Shown: positions 46,875-58,588, numbered from the stretch's first letter. The stretch: DNA of 64,000 nt from Cupriavidus sp. (GCA_031181345.1 JAPSLC010000022.1:1-64000), one strand, 5' to 3'. Notes: a model not told the origin generated them from the letters alone. Numbers and translations are program-made.

Positions 46875-49790
46875 ATGACTTCCCCAGATTTCCCGAGTTC
46901 CCAGGCGGGTGCCGGCCGGCATGCTGCCGACGCCGCCGTTGCCATCGATGCCGCCATCGCGGCCGGCGGCCTGGGCGGCATGGCCAGCGGTGCCTTCGCG
47001 CTGACCCCCGCGACCGGTCTCGACCCCGCCGATTGCGGGGGACACGCATTGTACTCGGCGGCCGCCTCGCACTACGTCCGGCGCGTGATGCAGGCCCGGC
47101 CCGAACTGCCGGCGCTGGTCGCCCAGGCCAGCGCCGAGCCGCCGACGCGTGTGTGGATGGAGTCGCGGCTGGCGACGCTGCGGCAGCCCGCCGCCGATGC
47201 CGAACAGGCGATCGGCCAGGCATTGCGGCGGCTGCGCGCCGAGGTGATGTGCACCGTCATCGAGCGCGATCTGCGCGGCCTGGCCACGCTGGCCGAGGTC
47301 ACTGGCGCGATGACCGACCTGGCCGAACTGTCGATCCAGCATGCGCTCGCCACGCTGACCGAGGACATGGCGCCGACCTTCGGCCGTCCCATCGGCGAGC
47401 ACAGCGGCGAGGTGCAGGAGCTGATCGTGGTCGGCATGGGCAAGCTGGGCGGCCGCGAACTGAACGTCTCGTCCGATATCGACCTGATCTTTCTCTACGA
47501 CGAGGACGGCGACACCGCGGGCGGCCAGCGCAGCCTGTCGAACCACGAATATTTCGCGCGTCTGGGCCGGCGCCTGATCAGCGTGCTGGCCGAGTGCACC
47601 GCCGACGGCTACGTGTTCCGCGTCGACATGCGGCTGCGCCCCAATGGCGACGCCGGGCCGCTGGCCTGCAGCCTCGGCATGCTCGAGGAATACCTGGTGG
47701 TGCAGGGGCGCGAATGGGAGCGCTACGCCTGGATCAAGGGCCGTGTGGTGTCGTCGATGGCGACGCCGCACGCGCAGCGCACTGCCGACCAGCTGGCCCG
47801 GCTGACCACGCCCTTCGTGTTCCGCCGCTATCTGGACTACGGTGTGATCGCCGCGATCCGCTCGCTGCATGCGCAGATCCGCGCCGAGGCCGCCAAGCGC
47901 AGCGGCGGCCTGGCCGGCCATGGCGTCAACCAGCGCTCGGCCGATATCAAGCTGGGGCGGGGCGGCATCCGCGAGATCGAATTCATGGCGCAGGTGTTCC
48001 AGCTGATCCGCGGCGGCCAGGACCTGGCGCTGCGCGCGCGGCCGACGCTGGAGGTGCTGGCGATTGCGGTCGAGCGCGGGCTGCTGCCGGCGGGGCAGGC
48101 GCTGCAGCTGTCCGATGCCTATCGCTTCCTGCGTCAGCTGGAGCACCGGCTGCAGTATCGCGACGATGCCCAGACCCACCACCTGCCGACCAGCGAAGAA
48201 GAGCAATCGGCCGTCGCGCGCATGATGGGCTGCCCGGACTGGCCCGCGCTGCTGGCCCGATTGGCCGAACTGCAGGAGCCGGTGGCGCAGCAGTTCGAGG
48301 TCACCTTCTCGGACCCGGAGCAGGGCCAGCCGCCCGCCGAGACGCTGTGGCCGGCGCTGGCGCATGGCGAGGACGAGGAGGCGCCGTGCGCGCGGCTCGC
48401 GCAGGCCGGCTATTCCGACTGCGGGGGGCTGCTGGAGCGGCTGCGCGCGACCGCAGCCTCGCCGCGCTATCGCGCGCTGTCCGAGCAGAGCCGCGCGCGC
48501 TTCGACCTGCTGGTCAACCGCGCGCTCGACCTGGCGGGGCGGCAGGACGATGCCGATGCCACCATCGCGCGCTTTCTCGACTTCTTCGATGCAATCAGCC
48601 GGCGCGCGTCCTATCTATCGCTGCTGTCCGAGTATCCGCAGGCGATGGAGCGCGTCGCCCATACGCTGCACGCGTCGCGCTGGGCCGCAACCTATCTGAC
48701 GCGGCATCCGCAACTGCTCGACGAACTGCTCGATGCCGAGGCGCTGGCGAGCGTGCCCGACTGGGCGGCTTTCCGCGCCCGGCTCGGCGAGCGGCTGCTG
48801 GCCGCCCACGGCCAGGTCGAGGCGCAGATGGACATCCTGCGCCGCGAGCACCATGCCGAGACCTTCCGCGTGTTGCTGCAGGACCTGCACGGCCGGCTGA
48901 CGGTCGAGCAGATCGCCGACCGCCTGTCCGACCTGGCCGACGCAATGCTGGACGTCACGCTGACCGCGGTCTGGCAGCAACTGCCGATGCGCCATCGCGA
49001 CACCCCGCGCTTCGCGGTGATTGCCTATGGCCGGCTGGGGGGCAAGGAGCTCGGCTATGCGTCCGACCTCGACATCATCTTCCTGCACGACGACGATGAC
49101 GACGGCGCGGCCGAGATCTACGCCGCCTATGCGCGCCGCCTGATCACCTGGCTGACCAGCCATACCGCGGCGGGCATGCTGTTCGACGTCGACACGCGGC
49201 TGCGCCCGAACGGCGCCGCGGGCCTGCTGGTCACCAGCTTCGAGTCGTTCCGCCGCTATCAGATGCGCCAGGGCGACAACACCGCCTGGGTCTGGGAGCA
49301 CCAGGCGCTGACGCGCGCGCGCTTCTGCGCCGGCGACCGCGAGCTCGGCGCGCGCTTCGAGCGTCTGCGCGAAGAGGTGCTGTGCCAGGCGCGCGATGCC
49401 GACACGCTGCGCCAGGAGATCGTGGCGATGCGGCACAAGGTGGCCGAGGGCCATCCGAACCGCAGCGATCGCTTCGACCTGAAGCACGACCGCGGCGGCA
49501 TGGTCGACATCGAATTCACGGTGCAGTACCTGGTGCTGCTGCACAGCCGCGCCCATCCCCAGCTAACCCGCAACGCCGGCAATATCGCGCTGCTGCGGAT
49601 GGCCGGCCAGCTCGGGCTGATCGAGGCCACGCTGGCCGAGGCGGTCGGCGACGCCTACCGGACCTTCCGCGCGCGCCAGCACAAGCTGCGGCTCGATGGC
49701 CAGGATCAGGCGCGCGTGCCGCCGCAGACGATCGAGGCGCAGGCGCGCGATGTGCGGGCGCTATGGCAGGCCGTGTTCGGCGAGGATTGA
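46875..49790 (+). CDS. glnE: Bifunctional glutamine synthetase adenylyltransferase/deadenylylase
   Basis: 971 residues, two nucleotidyltransferase domains: N-terminal with VVGMGKLGGRELNVSSDIDLIFLYDEDGD near 190 and C-terminal with VIAYGRLGGKELGYASDLDIIFLHDDDDD near 720, each followed by a helical regulatory domain. It adenylylates and deadenylylates glutamine synthetase under control of PII, linking to urea-derived ammonia upstream. The start at ATG 46875 (MTSPDFP) follows an ACAGGA ribosome site. The longer frame has no support. Confidence 0.96.
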   Translation: MTSPDFPSSQAGAGRHAADAAVAIDAAIAAGGLGGMASGAFALTPATGLDPADCGGHALYSAAASHYVRRVMQARPELPALVAQASAEPPTRVWMESRLATLRQPAADAEQAIGQALRRLRAEVMCTVIERDLRGLATLAEVTGAMTDLAELSIQHALATLTEDMAPTFGRPIGEHSGEVQELIVVGMGKLGGRELNVSSDIDLIFLYDEDGDTAGGQRSLSNHEYFARLGRRLISVLAECTADGYVFRVDMRLRPNGDAGPLACSLGMLEEYLVVQGREWERYAWIKGRVVSSMATPHAQRTADQLARLTTPFVFRRYLDYGVIAAIRSLHAQIRAEAAKRSGGLAGHGVNQRSADIKLGRGGIREIEFMAQVFQLIRGGQDLALRARPTLEVLAIAVERGLLPAGQALQLSDAYRFLRQLEHRLQYRDDAQTHHLPTSEEEQSAVARMMGCPDWPALLARLAELQEPVAQQFEVTFSDPEQGQPPAETLWPALAHGEDEEAPCARLAQAGYSDCGGLLERLRATAASPRYRALSEQSRARFDLLVNRALDLAGRQDDADATIARFLDFFDAISRRASYLSLLSEYPQAMERVAHTLHASRWAATYLTRHPQLLDELLDAEALASVPDWAAFRARLGERLLAAHGQVEAQMDILRREHHAETFRVLLQDLHGRLTVEQIADRLSDLADAMLDVTLTAVWQQLPMRHRDTPRFAVIAYGRLGGKELGYASDLDIIFLHDDDDDGAAEIYAAYARRLITWLTSHTAAGMLFDVDTRLRPNGAAGLLVTSFESFRRYQMRQGDNTAWVWEHQALTRARFCAGDRELGARFERLREEVLCQARDADTLRQEIVAMRHKVAEGHPNRSDRFDLKHDRGGMVDIEFTVQYLVLLHSRAHPQLTRNAGNIALLRMAGQLGLIEATLAEAVGDAYRTFRARQHKLRLDGQDQARVPPQTIEAQARDVRALWQAVFGED

Positions 49791-49796
49791 GCGGCA

Positions 49797-50453
49797 GTGG
49801 GCGCTGAGCACGATGGCGGCGCCGCGCCGGCCACGGCGCGATCTGCCGCATGGCAGCGCGCGCTGCCGGCACTGGGCGCGATGGCGGCGGTCGGCGCGCT
49901 GTCGGCCGCCTTCACCTTCGTGCCATGGCTCCATGCGCACGGCCTGTATCTGCGCGATGCGCTGATGCTGCCCGGCGGCGAACGCCAATGGTGGCGGCTG
50001 CTGACCGCGATGTGGGTCCATCTGGATGGACGCCACTGGCTCGGCAATCTGCTGGCGGCGTCGGGTCTGTTGTTGCTGGCCGGCCGCGCGGCCGGCGCAC
50101 GGCAGATGCTGCTGGCCTTGCTGGTGTGCGGCTTGGCGGTGCAGGTCGCGCTGCTGTGGCAGCCGGCGGTGCGCTGGTATGGCGGGCTATCCGGCGCGCT
50201 GCATGGACTCGCGGTCTGGGGCGCCTTGCGGCTGTTGGCCGCCGACCGCTGGTCGCGCGCGATCGGCGTCGCCCTGGCCGCCGGCGTGCTGATCAAGCTG
50301 TGGCTCGAGCAGTCGTGGCTCGCGCCGGTGCGCTTCGATGCGGCCTGGGGGTTCGGCGTGGTGCGTGCCGCGCATGCGGCCGGCGCGGTGGCCGGCTTTG
50401 GCTGGTGGCTTGCGCAGCAGTGGTGGGAGCAGCGGCGCGCCGCCGTGGGCTAG
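49797..50453 (+). CDS. rrtA: Rhombosortase (GlyGly-CTERM processing intramembrane protease)
   Basis: 218 residues, rhomboid-type membrane protease with about six hydrophobic segments. The catalytic serine lies in YGGLSGALHGLAVWG (near 130), the GxSxxxH form typical of rhombosortase, and a second His occurs in VRAAHAAGAVAG (near 190). WLGNLLAASGLLLL is near 80. Rhombosortases cleave the C-terminal GlyGly-CTERM tail of exported proteins. It starts at GTG 49797, 6 bases after glnE. A subtilase bearing that tail is encoded convergently next door. Confidence 0.88.
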   Translation: MGAEHDGGAAPATARSAAWQRALPALGAMAAVGALSAAFTFVPWLHAHGLYLRDALMLPGGERQWWRLLTAMWVHLDGRHWLGNLLAASGLLLLAGRAAGARQMLLALLVCGLAVQVALLWQPAVRWYGGLSGALHGLAVWGALRLLAADRWSRAIGVALAAGVLIKLWLEQSWLAPVRFDAAWGFGVVRAAHAAGAVAGFGWWLAQQWWEQRRAAVG

Positions 50454-50481
50454 CGCGCCGGCCCTCGATTCGCGGCTCGAT

Positions 50482-52122
50482 TCAGCGCCGCGCCTGGCGG
50501 CGCCGGCCCGCCGGCAGCAGCAGGGCGACCAAGCCAGCCAGCGCCAGTGCCGCGCCGCTCCACAGCGGGACGGCGCCGCCGCCACCGCCATCGTCGCCAC
50601 CGCCGCCGTTGTTGGCCGGAGGCGGCGCCGGGGGAACCGGTGCACCGGCGGCCGCGGCCAGCGCGCGATTCGCGTCCAGCAGCCCGGCGCCGCAGTTGCC
50701 GCCGTTATTGCCGGTCGTGCAATAGGTATTGGCCGGGTGCGGACGGGCGCTGCTCTTGAGCAATTCGGTGACTTGCGCGCTGGTCAGGTTGCCGTTGACC
50801 GCCAGCATCAGCGAGGCGACGCCCGACACCATCGGGGCGGCGAAGCTGGTGCCTTGGGAGTTCACCAGCGTGTAGTTGCGCGCGGTGGTTTCGCCGTCGT
50901 TGGTCAGCGTGCGGATCGTCGAGGGCGGGGCCAGGCAGCTGCCGTTGGACACCTTGCTGTTGGCACAGCCGCCGCCCGGGGCGCTGATCGCGATCTGCGG
51001 GCCGACGTTGGCATAGCTGGCGTTCTCGCCGTCGTTGACGTGCGCGGTCACCGCGATCACGCCGCGGCAGTCGGCCGGGGCTTCGACCGGGCCGGCGCTG
51101 TTGCCGGCGGCGGCCACCACGACCACGCCGCGCGCGGCCAGTTCATCGACGGCCTGCTGTTCGAAGGTGCTGCAGCTGCCCGCGCCGAGGCTGATATTGA
51201 CCACGCGGGCCGGGGTCGGATTGTTCGGCACGTTCGGCACCGGCAGGCCGCCGGCCCAGCGCATGGCGTCGACGGTGTCGGACAGCAGCGCGCCGCAGCG
51301 GCCCGAGACGCGCAGCGGTTGGATGCGGGCGCTCCAGTCGACCCCGGCCACGTCCTGGCCGTTGTTGGTCACCGCGCCCAGCACGCTGGCGACGCGAGTG
51401 CCATGCCAGGTGCTGGGCCGCAGGTTCGGCGCGGCCGGCATGCCCGGGCAGGCGAAGCCCTGCGGCACGAAGTCGCCGGCGTCGGTCGGATCGCCATCGC
51501 GGCCGTCGCCGTCCTGCGAATACTGCGGATCGGCGATGAAGTCATAGCCCGCCACCAGCCGCTCGGCCAGGTCCGGGTGCCGCAGCACGCCGGTATCGAC
51601 CACGGCGATCACCAGGCCGTCGTTGCCGCGCGAACGATCCCAGGCGGCGGGCAGATTGGCGGCGCCCGGGATGACGGCGGGCGAGCCCAGATAGGGCTGG
51701 TTGACGGCGAACTCGGGATCGTTCGGCACCGTGTCGTGCGGCCGCAGCCAGCGGTCCGGCACCGCGTCCGCCACGCGCGGATCCTGACGCAGTTGCGCCG
51801 CCACCGCTTCGGGATCGGCGCCCTTGCCGGCCGGCACGCCCAGCAGCGCCAGGTTGCCGCCCATCTGCCGCTTGACGGTCAGCCCGATGCCGGTCTGCTC
51901 GGCCACCTTGCGCACTTGTTCGGCGGCGGCGTCGGCCGGCATCAGCGCGGTGCCCGCGGGGGCGTCCTTCCAGCGCACGATGATGTTGCCGCTGTAGACC
52001 GGGGCCGGACGGGCATCGGGATTCGGTGCGGCCATCGCGGCCGAGGGGGGCAGGATGGCGCCCGCCGAGACGGCGGCGGCCAGGGCCAGACGCAGGGCGA
52101 CGGGCGGATACGAACGCGGCAT
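50482..52122 (-). CDS. S8 subtilisin-like protease with GlyGly-CTERM tail
   Basis: 546 residues from Met 52122 (GGAGG ribosome site). Signal peptide (1-~31), prodomain (~43-128; NIIVRWKDA..VKRQMGG..DRWLRP), and a subtilase domain with catalytic Asp176 (VVDTGV), His240 (WHGTRV), Asn341 (AAGNSA) and Ser426 (QGTSFAAP). A Gly/Pro/Asn-rich linker (~495-517) is followed by AVPLWSGAALALAGLVALLL and a basic end, the GlyGly-CTERM sorting signal. It is expected to be exported, cut by the adjacent rhombosortase and displayed or released. The substrate is unknown. Confidence 0.93.
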   Translation of the reverse strand: MPRSYPPVALRLALAAAVSAGAILPPSAAMAAPNPDARPAPVYSGNIIVRWKDAPAGTALMPADAAAEQVRKVAEQTGIGLTVKRQMGGNLALLGVPAGKGADPEAVAAQLRQDPRVADAVPDRWLRPHDTVPNDPEFAVNQPYLGSPAVIPGAANLPAAWDRSRGNDGLVIAVVDTGVLRHPDLAERLVAGYDFIADPQYSQDGDGRDGDPTDAGDFVPQGFACPGMPAAPNLRPSTWHGTRVASVLGAVTNNGQDVAGVDWSARIQPLRVSGRCGALLSDTVDAMRWAGGLPVPNVPNNPTPARVVNISLGAGSCSTFEQQAVDELAARGVVVVAAAGNSAGPVEAPADCRGVIAVTAHVNDGENASYANVGPQIAISAPGGGCANSKVSNGSCLAPPSTIRTLTNDGETTARNYTLVNSQGTSFAAPMVSGVASLMLAVNGNLTSAQVTELLKSSARPHPANTYCTTGNNGGNCGAGLLDANRALAAAAGAPVPPAPPPANNGGGGDDGGGGGAVPLWSGAALALAGLVALLLPAGRRRQARR

Positions 52123-52317
52123 GAACACCTCCGGTAGGAGCGAAGCCGGTGTGCACGGGCCGGCGCTCGCGGGCATGTGGCTCAAAGATAGTCAGCGTAA
52201 TGCGGTCGGGCAATCGGCGGTCGTCCGACAGCGCACGCTGTCCGGGTGACGTCCGGGGCGACTGGTCTTCTTCGATCCGCTTCCTCGACGGGGTTAACGG
52301 CCGCCGTCGCTGCGTCT

Positions 52318-52797
52318 TCAGTTCGCCGGCATGTCCCGACCCGTGGGCTTGGGCCGGCTCGGCGTCAGGCGGCGATCCGCCTCGGCCGCCTCGATGCGCG
52401 GCAGGGCGCGCAGCGTGGCGACCGCCTGTTCGATGGTGGCCTCCGGCGACGGCGAGATCGCGGTGACCAGCCAGGTGCCGCCAGACATCGGGCGTTTGAC
52501 GACAAAGCGGATCGGCCCCTTGGCCTGGGCCAGCAGTTCGCCGGCCTGCAGCGAGGTGTCGACGGCCGGCGGCGTGAAGCGGACCAGGATGTCGCCGACC
52601 GCGCGATCGTCCGTGATGCTGCCGGCCGGCGGGGTGGCCGGCTTCGAGCTGCAGGCGGCCGCCAGCGCCAGGCCGCACAGCGCCACCGCGAGCGTCAGCC
52701 GGCGCGTGGTGCGGCTGACCGGGCGGCGCGCCGCGTCGGCGGAGCCGGTCGTACCGGACGGGTCGTCGAGGGTCGAGGGCGGCTTGGCGAAGAACAT
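52318..52797 (-). CDS. Lipoprotein homologous to the subtilase prodomain (putative inhibitor/chaperone)
   Basis: 159 residues. Basic N-terminal segment, hydrophobic signal (LTLAVALCGLALAAAC) with lipobox Cys near 49. Residues ~68-146 align with residues ~45-128 of the neighbouring protease: DILVRF with NIIVRW, VVKRPMSGG with TVKRQMGGN, TLRALPRIEAAEADRRLTP with QLRQDPRVADAVPDRWLRP. Subtilase prodomains act as folding chaperones and tight inhibitors, so a free, membrane-anchored copy would protect the cell envelope from the protease. This role is inferred. The gap to the protease gene is 195 bases, same strand. Confidence 0.8.
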   Translation of the reverse strand: MFFAKPPSTLDDPSGTTGSADAARRPVSRTTRRLTLAVALCGLALAAACSSKPATPPAGSITDDRAVGDILVRFTPPAVDTSLQAGELLAQAKGPIRFVVKRPMSGGTWLVTAISPSPEATIEQAVATLRALPRIEAAEADRRLTPSRPKPTGRDMPAN

Positions 52798-52847
52798 GGG
52801 GTTTCCTGTAGTCGGTACGGTCGGTGGTGCGATCCGTGGTGCGATGT

Positions 52848-52886
52848 GGTGGTGCTTGTCGGTGGTGCTTGTCGGTGGTGCTTGTC
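52848..52886. repeat. Three perfect 13-bp tandem repeats upstream of the prodomain lipoprotein
   Basis: GGTGGTGCTTGTC is repeated three times head to tail, with looser related units before it (about 52813-52847). It lies in the gap between recN and the prodomain-like lipoprotein gene, 51 bases before that gene's start on the minus strand, where its promoter should be. Slippage could change promoter spacing. Confidence 0.7.
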
Positions 52887-52920
52887 GATGAGCGAGGGTC
52901 CGTCGAACACCGCGGCCGGT

Positions 52921-54642
<1,722 letters not shown>

Positions 54643-54724
54643 CTTGGAGACGGGAGGCGGCGGTGACTTGGGGAGGGATCGGGACCGGCTGGGCGGGCGA
54701 GGCGGACGATGCGGGCGCTCGCGC

Positions 54725-55642
54725 TCAGAGCCGGTTGTCTTCGGTCGGGTACTCGTGCCAGTGCAGCTTCTTGCGCAGCGTGGCGTAGTAGTTGTAGCCG
54801 ACCGGGTGAAGCAGATTGATGGTCCTGGCCGAGCGGCGCACCACGATGCGATCGCCCGGCAGCAGCGAGGTCAGCGACTGCATGTCGAAGTTGACGCTGG
54901 CATCGCGCGCGGTGGCGACTTCGATCGACACCTCGGCGTCGTGCGGCAGCACGATCGGCCGGTTCGACAGCGCATGCGGGGCGATCGGCACCAGCACCAG
55001 CCCGGACAGCGTCGGATGCAGGATCGGTCCGCCGGCCGACAGCGCATAGGCTGTCGAGCCGGTCGGCGTCGACACGATCAGGCCGTCCGAACGCTGGTTG
55101 TACATGAAGTTGCCGTCCACCGAGACCGCGAGCTCGACCATGCCCGAAATGCCCGAACGATTGACCACCACGTCGTTCAGGGCCAGGGCGGAGAAGATCA
55201 CGCCCTCGTCGCGGATCACGCGCGATTCGAGCAGCATGCGATTCTCGGGCTCATAGTTGCCGCTGAGCATGGCCGGCAGCACCGATTGCACGTCCTGCAG
55301 CGGGATGTCCGTCATGAAACCGAGGCGGCCGTGGTTGACGCCGATCAGCGGCACCGCGAAGCCGGCCAGCTGGCGCGCGATGCCGAGCAGCGTGCCGTCG
55401 CCGCCCAGCACCACGGCGACATCGGCCTGTCGGCCGATCTCGTCGGCCGACAGCGCCGGGTAGTCAGTCAGGCCGGTCGCCAGCGCGGTCTCGCGCTCGA
55501 ACACCACGTCCTGGCCGTTGCGCAGGATGCAGGCCGCCAGTTCCTCGAGCGGGCCCTCGATGCCCGCGGTCGAATACCGGCCGATCAGGGCAACCGTGCG
55601 AAAGGGCGCGTGCGCGGCGCCGGACTTGGGGTGTGCAGACAT
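54725..55642 (-). CDS. nadK: NAD kinase
   Basis: 305 residues. NAD kinase motifs: [11 protein letters not shown] near 75, [14 protein letters not shown] near 95, the NDVVVNR and [21 protein letters not shown] segments (~155 and ~190) and the C-terminal [13 protein letters not shown]. It phosphorylates NAD to NADP. Start at 55642. A CTGACA (55673-55678) and TCTAAT (55649-55654) pair with an 18-base spacer ends 6 bases before the ATG, again suggesting a leaderless message. The gene is divergent from hrcA. Confidence 0.96.
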   Translation of the reverse strand: MSAHPKSGAAHAPFRTVALIGRYSTAGIEGPLEELAACILRNGQDVVFERETALATGLTDYPALSADEIGRQADVAVVLGGDGTLLGIARQLAGFAVPLIGVNHGRLGFMTDIPLQDVQSVLPAMLSGNYEPENRMLLESRVIRDEGVIFSALALNDVVVNRSGISGMVELAVSVDGNFMYNQRSDGLIVSTPTGSTAYALSAGGPILHPTLSGLVLVPIAPHALSNRPIVLPHDAEVSIEVATARDASVNFDMQSLTSLLPGDRIVVRRSARTINLLHPVGYNYYATLRKKLHWHEYPTEDNRL

Positions 55643-55744
55643 GCCCGGATTAGACCATACCGCCATGACCATTGTCAGCACGGCCCCGGGCGCGAGTGCC
55701 AGCGCGAGCCCCACCGCGCAAAACTTGCGTAAAATCGGGACACC

Positions 55745-56782
55745 ATGGACGAACGAGCGAAAACCCTTCTCAAGACCCTGATCGAGCGCTACATCGCCGA
55801 AGGGCAGCCGGTCGGCTCGCGTACGCTGTCGAAGTACTCGGGGCTGGACCTGTCGCCGGCGACCATCCGCAACGTGATGTCGGACCTGGAGGAGATGGGC
55901 TTCATCGCCAGCCCGCACACGTCGGCGGGGCGGATCCCGACCCCGCGCGGCTACCGGTTGTTCGTCGATACCATGCTGACTGCCCAGCCGCTCGACACCC
56001 AGTTCGACCGCACCAAGCTGGCCGGGCTGATCCAGGGCGAACTGGGTGCGCAGGAACAGAGCCCGCAGCGGATGATCACCACGGCCGCGCGCACGCTGTC
56101 GAACCTGTCGCAGTTCGCCGGGGTGGTGATGACCCCGCGCCGCGCGCAGGCCTTCCGGCAGATCGAATTCATGCGCCTGTCCGACAAGCGCATCCTCTTG
56201 ATCATCGTGACGCCCGAAGGGGACGTGCAGAACCGCATCATCCAGACCGAGCTGCCCTACAGCGCATCGCAGTTGGTCGAGGCGGCCAATTTCATCAACA
56301 CGCATTACGCCGGCATGCGTTTCGACACGGTGCGCGAGCGGCTGCGCGACGAGCTGAAGGCGCTGCGCATCGACATGTCCGAGCTGATGCAGGCCGCGGT
56401 CGAGGCCGGCAGCAGCGCGATGGCCGACGAGGACGAGCAGGTCTATATCTCGGGCGAACGCAAGCTGCTCGAGGTCGAGGACCTTGCCTCGAGCATGGAC
56501 AAGCTGCGCCGGCTGTTCGACGTGTTCGAGCACAAGACCAGCCTGCTGCAGCTGCTCGATGTGTCCAGCCATGCCGAGGGTGTGCAGATCTTCATCGGCG
56601 GCGAGAGCCGCCTGGTGCCGCTCGAGGACATGGCGGTGATCACCGCTCCGTACGAGGTCGACGGCCAGATCGTCGGCACGCTGGGCGTGATCGGCCCGAC
56701 GCGGATGGCCTATGACCGGGTGATCCCGATCGTCGATATCACCGCGCGGCTGCTCTCGAGCGCGCTGAGCAGCCAGAACTGA
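55745..56782 (+). CDS. hrcA: Heat-inducible transcription repressor HrcA
   Basis: 345 residues. The N-terminal winged helix holds [37 protein letters not shown] near 15-50. The middle and C-terminal parts match HrcA ([17 protein letters not shown] near 195, a [20 protein letters not shown] segment near 285). It represses chaperone genes through CIRCE elements, but no CIRCE site was found in the window. A TAAAAT box at 55730-55735 is close to the ATG. A hairpin follows the gene. Confidence 0.96.
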   Translation: MDERAKTLLKTLIERYIAEGQPVGSRTLSKYSGLDLSPATIRNVMSDLEEMGFIASPHTSAGRIPTPRGYRLFVDTMLTAQPLDTQFDRTKLAGLIQGELGAQEQSPQRMITTAARTLSNLSQFAGVVMTPRRAQAFRQIEFMRLSDKRILLIIVTPEGDVQNRIIQTELPYSASQLVEAANFINTHYAGMRFDTVRERLRDELKALRIDMSELMQAAVEAGSSAMADEDEQVYISGERKLLEVEDLASSMDKLRRLFDVFEHKTSLLQLLDVSSHAEGVQIFIGGESRLVPLEDMAVITAPYEVDGQIVGTLGVIGPTRMAYDRVIPIVDITARLLSSALSSQN

Positions 56783-56796
56783 TGGCGGCCAGGGCG

Positions 56797-56820
56797 GGCC
56801 GCCCCGCGCAGGGCGGCCTT
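56797..56820 (+). terminator. GC hairpin after hrcA
   Basis: Perfect 8-bp arms (56797-56804 and 56811-56818) with a 6-base loop, followed by only two T. It lies 14 bases past the hrcA stop and 27 bases before hemH. Weak terminator or attenuator between the two genes. Confidence 0.5.
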
Positions 56821-56846
56821 CGCGCCCCGGCGATACCGGAATCCCT

Positions 56847-57958
56847 ATGACATTTACCGCAGAACCGGCCTATCGGCATGGGCAGGCGCCCCGCACGGCG
56901 ATCCTGCTGATCAATCTGGGCACGCCGGACGAGCCGACCCCCAAGGCGGTCGGCCGCTACCTGAAGCAGTTCCTGTCCGATCCGCGCGTGGTGGAGATTC
57001 CGCGCGCGGCCTGGCTGCCGGTGCTGTACGGGCTGATCCTGCCGCTGCGTTCGCGCGCATCGGCGCTCAAGTACGAATCGATCTGGCTGCGCGAGGCGCA
57101 CCGCACGGGCTCGCCGCTGCTGGTCCATACCGAACGGCAGGCGCATGCGCTGCAGCAGTTGCTGGCGCAGCAGGGGCACGACGTGACGGTGGCCTGCGCG
57201 ATGCGCTACGGCAATCCGTCGATCCCCTCGGTGATGGAGGCGCTGCGGCGCCAGGGCTGCGAGCGCATCCTGGCGCTGCCGATGTACCCGCAGTATTCCG
57301 GCACCACCACCGCGACCGCCTTCGACGAACTGTTCCGGGTGCTGGGCGAATGGCGCAATCAACCCGAGCTGCGGCTGGTCAAACATTTCCACGATCATCC
57401 GGCCTACCTGGGCGCGCTGCACCAGCAGGTCGGCGCCTACTGGGCCCAGCACGGCGCGCCCGATTTCGCGCGCGGCGACCGGCTGATCCTGTCCTTCCAC
57501 GGCGTGCCGCGGCGCACGCTGGAACTGGGCGATCCGTATCACTGCGAATGCCTGAAGACCGGCCGCATGCTCGGCGAGGCGCTGGGCCTGCAGCCGGGCC
57601 AGTACCAGGTCACCTTCCAGTCGCGCTTCGGCAAGGCGGAGTGGCTGCAGCCCTATACGGCGCCGACGCTGACCGAACTGGGCAAGGTCGGTACCGCGCG
57701 GGTCGACGTGTTCTGTCCAGGCTTTCCGGCGGACTGCATCGAGACGCTGGAAGAGATCGCGATGGAAGGGCAGTCCGAATTCAAGGTCGCCGGCGGCAAG
57801 GAATTCCACTTCATCCCTTGCCTGAACGACGCGCCGTTCTGGATCACCGCGCTGTCGGAGATCGCGCTGCAGCATATGCAGGGCTGGCCCTTGCGGCTGC
57901 CGCACGCGCACGAACTGGAGGCCAGGCGCTCGCTGGCGCAGGCACGGGGGGCCGCGGT

Positions 57959-57962
<4 letters not shown>
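56847..57962 (+). CDS. hemH: Ferrochelatase
   Basis: 371 residues. Family motifs: [14 protein letters not shown] near 18, [11 protein letters not shown] near 89, [11 protein letters not shown] near 115, the active-site [23 protein letters not shown] near 213 and [19 protein letters not shown] near 285. It inserts ferrous iron into protoporphyrin IX, the last haem step. It overlaps hslR by 4 bases (ATGA). Haem supply fits the cytochrome genes elsewhere in the window, but no shared regulation is seen. Confidence 0.97.
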
Positions 57963-58354
<392 letters not shown>

Positions 58355-58357
58355 ACT

Positions 58358-58395
58358 GCTGAAACAAGGCCCGCCTGGGCGCGCCTTGTTTCAGC
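58358..58395. terminator. Hairpin shared by convergent hslR and small membrane-protein genes
   Basis: Perfect 13-bp arms (58358-58370 and 58383-58395) with a 12-base loop. It begins 3 bases after the hslR stop, and its right arm overlaps the stop of the minus-strand gene at 58391-58588, so it may end both transcripts. Confidence 0.7.
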
Positions 58396-58588
58396 GGGAG
58401 TACTGGATGATGTATTGGCGCAGCGCTGGATCGGCGCCACCGGCCACGCTGTCGCGTGGGGTCAGTCCGTCGGAGAGCCAGATGAAGACGGTCAGGGCTG
58501 CGAGCGAAAGAAGAACCAGCAGGGTGAACACAGAGAACTTCTGGGTGAACTTCGGCGTTTTGTTGGACGGCTTCGGCAGCTTGCGCAT
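58391..58588 (-). CDS. Small single-pass membrane protein
   Basis: 65 residues: a basic start (MRKLPKPSNKTPKFTQK), one membrane segment (FSVFTLLVLLSLAALTVFIWL, about 18-38) and a soluble C terminus ending in QYIIQYSR. I recognise no family. The basic N terminus followed by a membrane helix and its own shared terminator support a real gene. The function is unknown. Confidence 0.65.
   Translation of the reverse strand: MRKLPKPSNKTPKFTQKFSVFTLLVLLSLAALTVFIWLSDGLTPRDSVAGGADPALRQYIIQYSR

Noticed and set aside
46755..48365. Extension of the yhdP frame upstream, 537 codons opposite glnE
   Set aside because: It is antisense to the conserved first half of glnE and translates to Gln/His/Arg-rich text. 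The Met at 46754 starts the plausible YhdP N terminus.
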